DNA of 64,000 nt from an uncultured Christensenella sp. Lineage in GTDB: Bacteria > Bacillota > Clostridia > Christensenellales > Borkfalkiaceae. Under the pieces are notes generated by a model. That model made no database searches. It saw only the letters and a list, made by a program, of their open reading frames with translations, and was not told the DNA's origin. Location: positions 434,001 to 498,000 of the forward strand of contig CAJTKX010000001.1 of the NCBI GenBank assembly GCA_910577055.1, written 5' to 3'. Made by a program: the position numbers and the translations under genes. This document shows, piece after piece, positions 34,001 to 39,621 of this stretch. The first letter of the stretch is position 1. Every line of letters starts with the position of its first letter.

Positions 34001-36435
34001 GCGGTATGCGTGCCAACGTTGTAAACCTCGGTTAAATCGGTGGGCAACGCGTAGGTTACGCCGTGGAACGTGAACCAAGCCTCGGGCGCGCGGTTTGCGC
34101 CGTTGTAAGTAAATTCTTGATTATCCGTTACGTTCCACTTAATATCGCTTGCCGTGATATCGAGCGGTTTGATTGTGAAATTCGTGCTTAAAGTGCCGTC
34201 CAACAAATAGTTGGGGTTGTTTATGCCGATTACCGTAGCGGTATGCGTGCCCGCGTCTATACCGCCGCCCGAAACGAAGGTTTTAACCGTATCGCCCGCG
34301 ACGATGTTGCCGCCCGACAAGGTGACTTCGGGGGTTTGTATAGAACCGTTGTAGGTATATGTGCCCGTTGCGGTTGCGGTCACGCCCGAAAGCGTTAACG
34401 GAGTAATTTTATAGGTATGGGTTTTTACCGACGGCAATTTGTAGTTCGAGGACGTGCCCGAAATTGCAGCCTCCATTACAAAGCCCGTATCGGTAACGTT
34501 CTTTCTATCACCGCTTTTGTACGTTGCGGTAAGGGATAACGTATCGCTGCCCAAAAGTCCCGAGGCAACGCCCAACGTCACCGCCGTATCGCGGTTGCCC
34601 CCCGTATATGCGAAACTTTCCGCACCCCAATCGATTTGAACTTCACGCGGGTTAACCTTGAAATTTATGCTGCTTGCGGTTTTAAGTTCGAAGTTTTTAT
34701 TGTGAGTTCCTACGGCTACGGTTGCGGTGTAAGTGCCCGCGTTTACCGCGCTTGTTACGGTTGCGCTATCCTTTGTTAAGGTAACGGGCAAGCTGTAAAG
34801 CTGTCCGTTAGACGCTGTGAACGACGCCGTAGGCGCGTGGTTTTGAGTGTCGTATTCGAAACCCGAATTGTTAGCAATGCTCCACTTAACCGCGCTTATT
34901 GCTTGCGTTGTTATGGTTATGGTTTTAGTAGTAGTCAAGCCCGACGAGAAAACGTAGTTCGGGTTTGCGTTGACCGCCGTGACCGTGAACGAGCCTACGT
35001 TCACGTTGTCGCCCGTGATAACCACGGGCAAGTTGCCCGCGCCCGTTGCGCTTGCCGTAAGAACTATTTGCGAACCCGTGTACGGGAACGAAGTTGCCGT
35101 ACTTGACCAAGTTATCGAAGATATTGTTGCGGGGGTTATGCGCACGGGAACCGTCACCGCCCCCACACTTCCGTCCGACCAACTGTAACCCGCCGCGGGG
35201 GTATAACTTAAATTATAAGTTCCTACGGGGGTGTTTGCGGGGATTGTCAAGGTTGTGCCGCTGTTCGTCCACGTTGTGGGCGAAGTGGGTTTTGTAACCG
35301 TCATATTTGTGACGGAGGGTATCGTAAGCGTGCTTGCAGCCGTCGCCGAGTACGCTTTTGTCAACTCGGTTGTTGCGGGTTTATCCACGAACAGCCCCGC
35401 CGCTGACGCGGCTGATTTCAGATTGAGATGAAGCGCGGGCCGCACGGCGTACGAACTAGTCGCACCGATGCTGCCATCGCCACCCGAGGCGCTCAGAGTG
35501 CAAACAATGCTAGCATGGCCGAGGCCGCCGGAACGCAGCCAAGAGTTGGCTGTATTGGCACGAACCGAGGCGGGAATGCCCCATAAGCCGGCAACAGAGC
35601 TTGAAGTGCCGCCCGTTTCCGTATAGCTGGGAAGCCAAAGCTTATCGTGCTGCCATTCATTGTAACCCGCTTTTAAGGAATAGTCGCAGCTTGCGCTGTA
35701 CCAATTCACTTTCGAGGGAACGCCGTATGCATCGTTAAGATATGTATAGGACGAGTTGTTCGAAATCATAGAGCTTTCGGATTCTTGATACTCTATATTC
35801 AACGGGGTAGCTATATAATTACCGTATTGAGAAATAAAGGTCCGCCAAGTAGTATTTTGCGTTCCTTTCGTCATCGTTACAAGCGAGGCATCGCTTATAC
35901 TGCCGTCGGTTGAAGAATGCGCATATGAGCTGCCCGTAAGATAGCTGCGAACATAGCTTGAAGAATACATATTGGAAGGATACGTCCAAGTAGGTTTGTC
36001 TGCGTACCAGTTATTCCATTTTTGCGTATCGCTGCTTGCCGCAAGCCAAAGGGTTGCAACCACGTCGCCACCGCGCGTTTGTGACGCGTAAACTACGTTC
36101 CAAGTTTGCCCGCCCAAGGATACTTGCGCGCCGATTTCGTTGCCCGTCCTTGCGTGGTTGGCGTCCTTATCCATATAGGCTTTTAACTCATTATAGGACT
36201 TAGCCGTACTGCTGCCCATAATTTTGCCCATAAGGTTTGCAAGGCTTGTCGCGGTGAAGCTGCCGCCCGTACCTATCGAATACGAGGTACCCGTTGCGGT
36301 TGCATCAGCCGTTTGTACGCTTGCGCCGAAGCCGCCGAAAAGCCCCGTAAACGCCGCTACGACAGCGCATAGTACTGTGGCAATCAGCGCGGTAAGGACT
36401 GTTACTCTGCCTTTTCCTTTTTTTATTTTGTTCAT
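31060..36435 (-). CDS. Very large repeat-rich surface protein with C-terminal membrane anchor
   Basis: 1791 residues. I start at ATG 36435 (AAAGGAGGAACAAATAT upstream), which opens a basic leader and hydrophobic export segment ending near residue 40; the frame runs on to 36543 without support. Residues about 60-340 resemble the DUF6273-type domain of Firmicutes surface proteins (LWGIPASVRANTANSWLRSG, YAVRPALHLNL). The remainder is a chain of about a dozen MBG/YDG-like Ig repeats of roughly 70-100 residues, each with a start like FTYNGANRAPEA or YNGSIQTPEV and a turn like NAGTYTATV. A membrane helix (WWWILLIVITVLAVIVAICA) and an Arg/Lys-Asp/Glu tail close the protein; there is no LPXTG. A stalk-like adhesin is inferred. 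Confidence 0.8.
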   Translation of the reverse strand: MNKIKKGKGRVTVLTALIATVLCAVVAAFTGLFGGFGASVQTADATATGTSYSIGTGGSFTATSLANLMGKIMGSSTAKSYNELKAYMDKDANHARTGNEIGAQVSLGGQTWNVVYASQTRGGDVVATLWLAASSDTQKWNNWYADKPTWTYPSNMYSSSYVRSYLTGSSYAHSSTDGSISDASLVTMTKGTQNTTWRTFISQYGNYIATPLNIEYQESESSMISNNSSYTYLNDAYGVPSKVNWYSASCDYSLKAGYNEWQHDKLWLPSYTETGGTSSSVAGLWGIPASVRANTANSWLRSGGLGHASIVCTLSASGGDGSIGATSSYAVRPALHLNLKSAASAAGLFVDKPATTELTKAYSATAASTLTIPSVTNMTVTKPTSPTTWTNSGTTLTIPANTPVGTYNLSYTPAAGYSWSDGSVGAVTVPVRITPATISSITWSSTATSFPYTGSQIVLTASATGAGNLPVVITGDNVNVGSFTVTAVNANPNYVFSSGLTTTKTITITTQAISAVKWSIANNSGFEYDTQNHAPTASFTASNGQLYSLPVTLTKDSATVTSAVNAGTYTATVAVGTHNKNFELKTASSINFKVNPREVQIDWGAESFAYTGGNRDTAVTLGVASGLLGSDTLSLTATYKSGDRKNVTDTGFVMEAAISGTSSNYKLPSVKTHTYKITPLTLSGVTATATGTYTYNGSIQTPEVTLSGGNIVAGDTVKTFVSGGGIDAGTHTATVIGINNPNYLLDGTLSTNFTIKPLDITASDIKWNVTDNQEFTYNGANRAPEAWFTFHGVTYALPTDLTEVYNVGTHTANVTAGVFQNNFNLVDADTDNPTGNASSVSIKINKAKITANDVEWSFTEGFKFAPNTDPAMYALFRYNNVAYILDISYTDESGNAVTTGGDGTQWKTGVYTATVALGTGAEFANFELVGAVSRSFKITDSAAGSYTVIWEGFSSVVNYNGANQTPSAYIIVDGEKLDVTVTVEKWDGSAWVAASEAKNAGNYRFTAKRTNYELANDKVECRIDARVISVDYANLTGLTHGTVTNVTATTTDPVALAELNAGKLNFAVSGSGHVAGTHVVSVTPQIEDGQGGWAATGNYVISNATAVQTIGKKVLGINDIEWKLDFTYDGNIKIPEGKVKISALTTADQTGGAYVIFEFVYAVDAGKYNVKVLGISNDNYTYTGEVELNIKEHEVTEVKWEGVQNGNSVTYNKNDQAPKAYIEVGGEKVYLDAKLEWYDATNGAWTEVPYAINAGNYRVTVDEIATGTGNYFLSSAQNEFTIDKFQLSEIYLTQNVFTYNGHDVEIEVYAIGANNERIFITNHTVMDEFGTTVTSFTDAGNYTVQVQAGVLGANANYTVKQLITTTFVINPQLVNVTFEITGNSWKWKVDANPVPTVTVKANVANAVEVRYGAMGADNEKPESTNHGLSYSFNITGMTGDGIITVVVTSANYQITGASVQTFNVIPADGEAQATFSFDGGVWSDDNQQFTYSETEGKTIEVSGDNDVVISYYKDGVLLSSPITTTAGLDAGTYLITANCPTRELSTNITATTRTFTVLPQEVDFAQVGWLIGGNAVASNTVAYNGQIYNATLDLGELADDFEVYYTNGANKNTGSVTTTATIVPKNANYKAVGVTESYTWTIESVEAAVAWNDDGTVASVTGDCAEATGGSFFVKDGAAYKVVYKKAGVVLDGAPTEAGDYTAELVLALGNDDNVKVTAQSFDFTIAVPDVPTIDGGASGGIQSWWWILLIVITVLAVIVAICAIIAAARKKATLDDEDGFYDDVTDEDLL

Positions 36436-36481
36436 ATATTTGTTCCTCCTTTTAAAGAGTTTTTTTAATATCTGCGTTCTT

Positions 36482-36509
36482 GCCCTTTTGTGAATGTACA
36501 CAAAAGGGC
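36482..36509 (-). promoter_or_regulatory. Leader hairpin of the 1791-residue surface protein gene
   Basis: GCCCTTTTGTG (36482-36492) pairs perfectly with CACAAAAGGGC (36499-36509), near the 5-prime end of the predicted 90-base leader. Confidence 0.55.
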
Positions 36510-36531
36510 ACATTTCCGCGGTTCGGGGCGG

Positions 36532-36560
36532 AATATGCCGCAACTAACGGCATTTTTCAA
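36532..36560 (-). promoter_or_regulatory. Promoter of the 1791-residue surface protein gene
   Basis: Minus-strand TTGAAA (36555-36560), 17-base spacer, CATATT (36532-36537). Confidence 0.55.
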
Positions 36561-36565
36561 GTTTG

Positions 36566-36604
36566 AAAAAAATACACCTATTATTATAATAGGTGTATTT
36601 TTTT
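36566..36604. terminator. 19-bp perfect AT-rich palindrome, bidirectional terminator-like
   Basis: Seven A, then TACACCTATTAT, a single central T, and the exact complement ending in seven T. A U-tract appears on either strand. A degenerate copy of the CACCTA...TAGGTG core occurs at 36726-36747. Confidence 0.65.
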
Positions 36605-36661
36605 GGGCGTTTTTGGCAGTTTTTTCCGCTTTTTACATATACTAAAATTAAAAATAAAAAA

Positions 36662-36690
36662 TTTACCCCCCCTTATATGCTTGACTTAAC
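36662..36690 (+). repeat. Dispersed motif, copy D (diverged)
   Basis: TTTACCCC, then ATATGCTTGACTTAAC. It overlaps the -35 of the plus-strand promoter, and it is the most diverged of the four copies. Confidence 0.4.
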
Positions 36691-36709
36691 ACTTTTTTAG
36701 TGATACTAT
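36681..36709 (+). promoter_or_regulatory. Near-consensus plus-strand promoter without a visible gene
   Basis: TTGACT (36681-36686), 17-base spacer, TACTAT (36704-36709). The predicted start is near 36716. The first terminator-like hairpin with a T-run ends at about 36780, so the predicted transcript is only about 65 bases. Confidence 0.75.
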
Positions 36710-36715
36710 ACAAAC

Positions 36716-36780
36716 AGAAAAAGTTCACCTAATATAATAATAGGTGTATTTTTTTTATGCCCTTTTTTAGGGCGTTTTTT
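36716..36780 (+). ncRNA. Candidate short non-coding RNA
   Basis: The interval from the predicted start to the T-run after the GCCC...GGGC hairpin (36759-36774) contains an imperfect CACCTA/TAGGTG palindrome (36726-36747) and no plausible ORF. It is predicted solely from promoter plus terminator geometry. Confidence 0.35.
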
Positions 36781-36825
36781 TAGCTTTCAAGCATTACTTC
36801 TTTAACGGTTTTATTAAGTTTGAAC

Positions 36826-36860
36826 GAGCGGCGCGGCGATTTATTATCGCCGCGCCGCTC
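36826..36860 (+). terminator. GC-rich hairpin of the composite repeat
   Basis: GAGCGGCGCGGCGA (36826-36839) pairs perfectly with TCGCCGCGCCGCTC (36847-36860), followed by TTATTTTTG on the plus strand. The core is shared with 6418-6448 and 38516-38546. Confidence 0.6.
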
Positions 36861-36881
36861 TTATTTTTGCCGTTAGCGCGC

Positions 36882-36910
36882 CGCCCCGACGGCTGTTTGC
36901 CGTCGGGGCG
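36882..36910 (-). terminator. Hairpin after the cytidylate-kinase-like gene
   Basis: CGCCCCGACGG (36882-36892) pairs perfectly with CCGTCGGGGCG (36900-36910). It lies just past the stop at 36920; no clear U-tract. Confidence 0.5.
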
Positions 36911-36919
36911 CTTTCATTA

Positions 36920-37507
36920 TTATATATTATATATGCGCGCAAGTATATCGACGCAAGCCTCTATCCCTATTTTGCCGCTGTCAAGCGCAACGTGGTAGTT
37001 GCTTGCCACTCCCCATTCCGTTTCGGTGTAGTCCTTATAGTAAGCCGCCCGCCTTTTGTCCTTGTCTTTTAGGCGCTTTTCGGGCTTTTCGGGCTTTTCG
37101 CCGTATAAGGTAACAATGCGCTCGGCGCGGAATTTGTCGTCGGCGTGTATGAAAACGTTCAATACGTCGTTCCTATCCCTTAAAATATAGTCGGCGCATC
37201 GCCCTACTATTACGCAAGGCTTTTCGGCTATGCTTAAAATAATTTTACGCTGTTCTATCCAAATTTTGTCTTGGTTGGACATTCCCTCGAATCGGTTGGC
37301 GCTTTTTAAAGCTTTGCCAAGCCAAGTGCGGTGGTCGGCATATTCGCCGTGCGCCTCAACATACTCTTTGGCAAAGCCAGAGCTTTTTGCAACCTCTTCT
37401 ATAAGCTCGTGGTCGTAGCAAGGTATGCCAAGCCGCTCGGCTGTCAATTTGCCTATCGTTCTGCCGCCGCTGCCAAACTGCCGTGAAATAGTTATAATTT
37501 TGCTCAT
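36920..37507 (-). CDS. Cytidylate kinase-like family protein
   Basis: 195-residue P-loop nucleoside-monophosphate-kinase relative. The N-terminus MSKIITISRQFGSGGRTIG has the glycine-rich phosphate loop of the cytidylate-kinase-like (AAA_26) family, followed by GIPCYDHELIEEVAKSSG. An Arg-rich lid-like segment (EKPEKRLKDKDKRRAAYYKDYTE, part) and DSGKIGIEACVDILA follow. These proteins are related to Cmk, but their true substrate is generally not established. The start codon lies six bases after a TAAAAT -10 box and has no Shine-Dalgarno, so the mRNA looks leaderless. Single-gene unit, divergent from rubrerythrin. Confidence 0.85.
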   Translation of the reverse strand: MSKIITISRQFGSGGRTIGKLTAERLGIPCYDHELIEEVAKSSGFAKEYVEAHGEYADHRTWLGKALKSANRFEGMSNQDKIWIEQRKIILSIAEKPCVIVGRCADYILRDRNDVLNVFIHADDKFRAERIVTLYGEKPEKPEKRLKDKDKRRAAYYKDYTETEWGVASNYHVALDSGKIGIEACVDILARIYNI

Positions 37508-37513
37508 AGTTCA

Positions 37514-37542
37514 ATTTTACACCTTGCTCGGGCGCGTGTCAA
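37514..37542 (-). promoter_or_regulatory. Promoter giving a leaderless cytidylate-kinase-like mRNA
   Basis: Minus-strand TTGACA (37537-37542), 17-base spacer, TAAAAT (37514-37519). The ATG begins seven bases after the -10, at the expected start site. Confidence 0.75.
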
Positions 37543-37627
37543 TATGCGAAATTACAAAAAATGCCACATAAATTACCGAATATTTGCGGGGTTTATGCTC
37601 AATCTAATTGTACAACGGAGGAAAGTT

Positions 37628-38224
37628 ATGCAATTTGACCAGACCAAGACTTACAATAACTTGGCAAGAAGTTTTGCGGGCGAATCGCAAGCGGGTATGA
37701 GGTATCAGCTTATCGCACAAGCGGCGACGGCACAAGGGTACTTCACGTTGGCGGAAACCGTGAAAATTCTTGCCAAAAACGAAACGGAGCACGCAAGAAG
37801 ATTCTTCGAAGAGTTGAATAAACGCGGAGAATACCTTGACAACATCGATTTGAATGCGGGTTATCCCTTTCACAGCGGCGATTTGGCGGAAAGCTTAAAG
37901 CTTGCCGCAGACGACGAAAGACAAGAACATCAAGTGATTTACCCCGCGTTCCAAAAAGATGCGGAAGATGAAGGTTTTAAGGATATTGCTAACCTTTTTA
38001 AACTTGTTGCACAAGTAGAAGTAAGGCACGAAATGATTTTCCATTACTTGCACGAGGCGTTCCAAAAAGGCGTTTTGTTCAGCAATGAAAGCCCTATCCT
38101 CTACGTTTGCAGCGAGTGCGGTTATATGCATACTTCAACGAAGGCTTGGAACGTGTGCCCGCTTTGCGGAAAAAGTCAAGGCTATGTTGAGTTGCACGTT
38201 CCGTTTCAAAAGGAGAAAATATGA
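37628..38224 (+). CDS. rbr: Rubrerythrin
   Basis: Non-haem di-iron peroxidase that detoxifies hydrogen peroxide in anaerobes, taking electrons through a rubredoxin-like domain. The start is ATG 37628 behind GGAGGAAAGTT (198 aa); an open frame reaches 37544 but is unsupported. The four-helix domain shows iron-ligand motifs ESQAGMRYQ, NETEHARRFFEE, DERQEHQ and VEVRHEMIF. Residues about 162-190 hold the rubredoxin knuckles CSECGY and CPLCGK. The stop overlaps the start of a tiny Cys-containing ORF (ATGA), so the two are translationally coupled. Confidence 0.95.
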   Translation: MQFDQTKTYNNLARSFAGESQAGMRYQLIAQAATAQGYFTLAETVKILAKNETEHARRFFEELNKRGEYLDNIDLNAGYPFHSGDLAESLKLAADDERQEHQVIYPAFQKDAEDEGFKDIANLFKLVAQVEVRHEMIFHYLHEAFQKGVLFSNESPILYVCSECGYMHTSTKAWNVCPLCGKSQGYVELHVPFQKEKI

Positions 38225-38437
38225 GAAAGACTAACGAAACCAACAAGACAAGCAATTCTACCAAGGGTTGCGGCAAAACCAGCGAAAAGAACGTAAAGAA
38301 CTGCGGCGGTAAGGGTTGTGGCAAAAACAGCACGAAAAACAGTAAATAAGTTTAAGGACTGTTACGACCCCAACGGCAGTTATACGGGTACGCCCATTGA
38401 CGGCGGCGAACCCGTTCAAGACGTTGACGACCTATAA
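38221..38437 (+). CDS. Tiny Cys/Gly/Lys-rich protein coupled to rubrerythrin, apparent +1 frameshift
   Basis: An ATG at 38221 overlaps the rubrerythrin stop (ATGA) behind AAAGGAGAAAAT. The first frame encodes 42 residues ending at TAA 38347-38349, rich in Lys, Asn and Gly with three cysteines (KGCGK, NCGG, KGCGK). One frame over, reading continues without a stop to TAA 38435-38437. That segment encodes KDCYDPNGSYTGTPIDGGEP and then VQDVDDL, which looks like a genuine acidic, conserved-type tail. Skipping one base at AAATAAG would fuse the two into a protein of roughly 70 residues. It could be a programmed frameshift, a real mutation or a sequence error. Function unknown; the GCGK/NCGG cysteines could bind metal. 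Confidence 0.55.
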
Positions 38438-38515
38438 AAAACCGCGTTAAATGCGGCATATGCGGGGGTCAACCGTAAAAATGTCGGGGTCAACCACAAA
38501 AAACCGACAAAAAAG

Positions 38516-38556
38516 GCGGGGCGGCGATTTTTTATCGCCGCCCCGCTGCTTTTTTA
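38516..38556 (+). terminator. Intrinsic terminator of the rubrerythrin unit
   Basis: GCGGGGCGGCGAT (38516-38528) pairs perfectly with ATCGCCGCCCCGC (38534-38546), followed by TGCTTTTTTA. The core is shared with the composite repeat hairpins at 6418 and 36826. Confidence 0.8.
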
Positions 38557-38571
38557 GGCTTGATTTTTGAA

Positions 38572-38599
38572 ATTGCCCCCGATATATGCCTTAAATAAC
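38572..38599 (+). repeat. Dispersed 28-base motif, copy C
   Basis: ATTGCCCCC, then ATATGCCTTAAATAAC. It lies 25 bases after a GC-rich hairpin, paralleling copy A at 6460. Confidence 0.6.
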
Positions 38600-38610
38600 G
38601 GATGTAAGAC

Positions 38611-39507
38611 TTACAATATCGCGTCTATGAAATCTTCGGGGTCGAAAAGCTCTAAATCGTCGATTTTTTCGCCCACGCCCGCGAACACGACGGGGATTCG
38701 AAGCTCGCTGCATAGGGATATTACAAAGCCGCCTTTTGCCGAGCTGTCAAGCTTTGTCAAAACTATGCCGTCAAGGTCAACCGCCTCGTTGAAAATCTCC
38801 GCTTGGGATATCGCGTTGTTGCCCGTTGTCGCGTCCAATATAAGCAGCTTGTAGAAGTTTGCCGCGGGGCACTCGCGCGTGACCACGCGGGACATCTTTT
38901 TAAGCTCTTCCATTAAGTGCGCCTTGACGTGAAGTCTGCCCGCCGTGTCGATAATAACAACGTCCGTACCCTTGGCTTTTGCCGAAGTCAGCGCGTCGAA
39001 AACCACTGCCGAGGGGTCGCTGCCCTCCTCATGCTTGACGATGCGCACCTTGGCGCGCTCCGCCCAAACGGTAAGTTGGTCGGCAGCCGCCGCGCGGAAA
39101 GTATCCGCCGCCGCAACCGTTACGGTTTTGCCATTGGATAGGAAGTAGTTTGCAAGCTTGCCGACGGTGGTCGTTTTACCGACGCCGTTAACGCCGACAA
39201 GCATAATCACCGCGGGGTACTTTATTTCGGGCACTTCCGCTTCGGTCAGTTTTTCTTCCAAAACGTCCTTTAAAAGGTCGGTTACGAATTCTTTGTCCTT
39301 TATTTTGTCGTGCTTGGCTTCCATACGGATTTCGTCAACGATATCTTCCGCAGTGGTTACGGAAATGTCCGCGCTAATCAAAATTTCTTCAAGTCCGTCG
39401 TAGAACTCATCGCCCAATTTATTTCTTGAAAACAACCCCGAAAGGGCGTTTGACAGCCCTTCCCTCGTCTTTTTAAGTGCGTTTTTTAGTTTTGAAAATA
39501 TACCCAT
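38611..39507 (-). CDS. ftsY: Signal recognition particle receptor FtsY
   Basis: SRP-family GTPase that docks SRP-ribosome complexes at the membrane. The 298-residue protein has a short basic N-terminus (MGIFSKLKNALKKTREGL) instead of a long acidic A domain, then the NG domains: G1 LVGVNGVGKTTTVGKLA near residue 108, DTFRAAAADQL, G3 IIDTAGRLH near 192, G4 LTKLDSSAKGG near 255, and C-terminal GVGEKIDDLELFD. It lies 100 bases after smc on the same strand, the usual Bacillota neighbourhood. Confidence 0.95.
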   Translation of the reverse strand: MGIFSKLKNALKKTREGLSNALSGLFSRNKLGDEFYDGLEEILISADISVTTAEDIVDEIRMEAKHDKIKDKEFVTDLLKDVLEEKLTEAEVPEIKYPAVIMLVGVNGVGKTTTVGKLANYFLSNGKTVTVAAADTFRAAAADQLTVWAERAKVRIVKHEEGSDPSAVVFDALTSAKAKGTDVVIIDTAGRLHVKAHLMEELKKMSRVVTRECPAANFYKLLILDATTGNNAISQAEIFNEAVDLDGIVLTKLDSSAKGGFVISLCSELRIPVVFAGVGEKIDDLELFDPEDFIDAIL

Positions 39508-39589
39508 TTTTAACCTATTTATATGTTTTAACCGCTAAAAATCACGAAATGTTTTGCAAGCAAAACAGCGCAAACCCGTTGTGAACGAT

Positions 39590-39621
39590 ATTACATAATC
39601 GCGTCATTACATAATCGTGTC
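39590..39621. repeat. 16-base tandem duplication at the smc stop codon
   Basis: 39590-39605 and 39606-39621 match at 15 of 16 bases (ATTACATAATCGYGTC). The smc stop lies in the second unit, so the duplication repeats its final codons just after the stop. Confidence 0.7.

Larger units (their letters stand above)
36436..36919. other. Regulatory/repeat-rich intergenic region 36436-36919
   Basis: No coding frame supported. In order: leader hairpin (36482-36509), minus-strand promoter (36532-36560), perfect palindrome (36566-36604), 28-base motif copy D (36662-36690), strong plus-strand promoter (36681-36709), imperfect second palindrome (36726-36747), a terminator-like hairpin with T-run (36759-36780), and GC-rich hairpins at 36826-36860 and 36882-36910. 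Confidence 0.7.

Noticed and set aside
38465..38495. Repeated GGGGTCAACC (38465 and 38486)
   Set aside because: Only two short copies, 21 bases apart, in non-coding sequence; insufficient to call a functional repeat.
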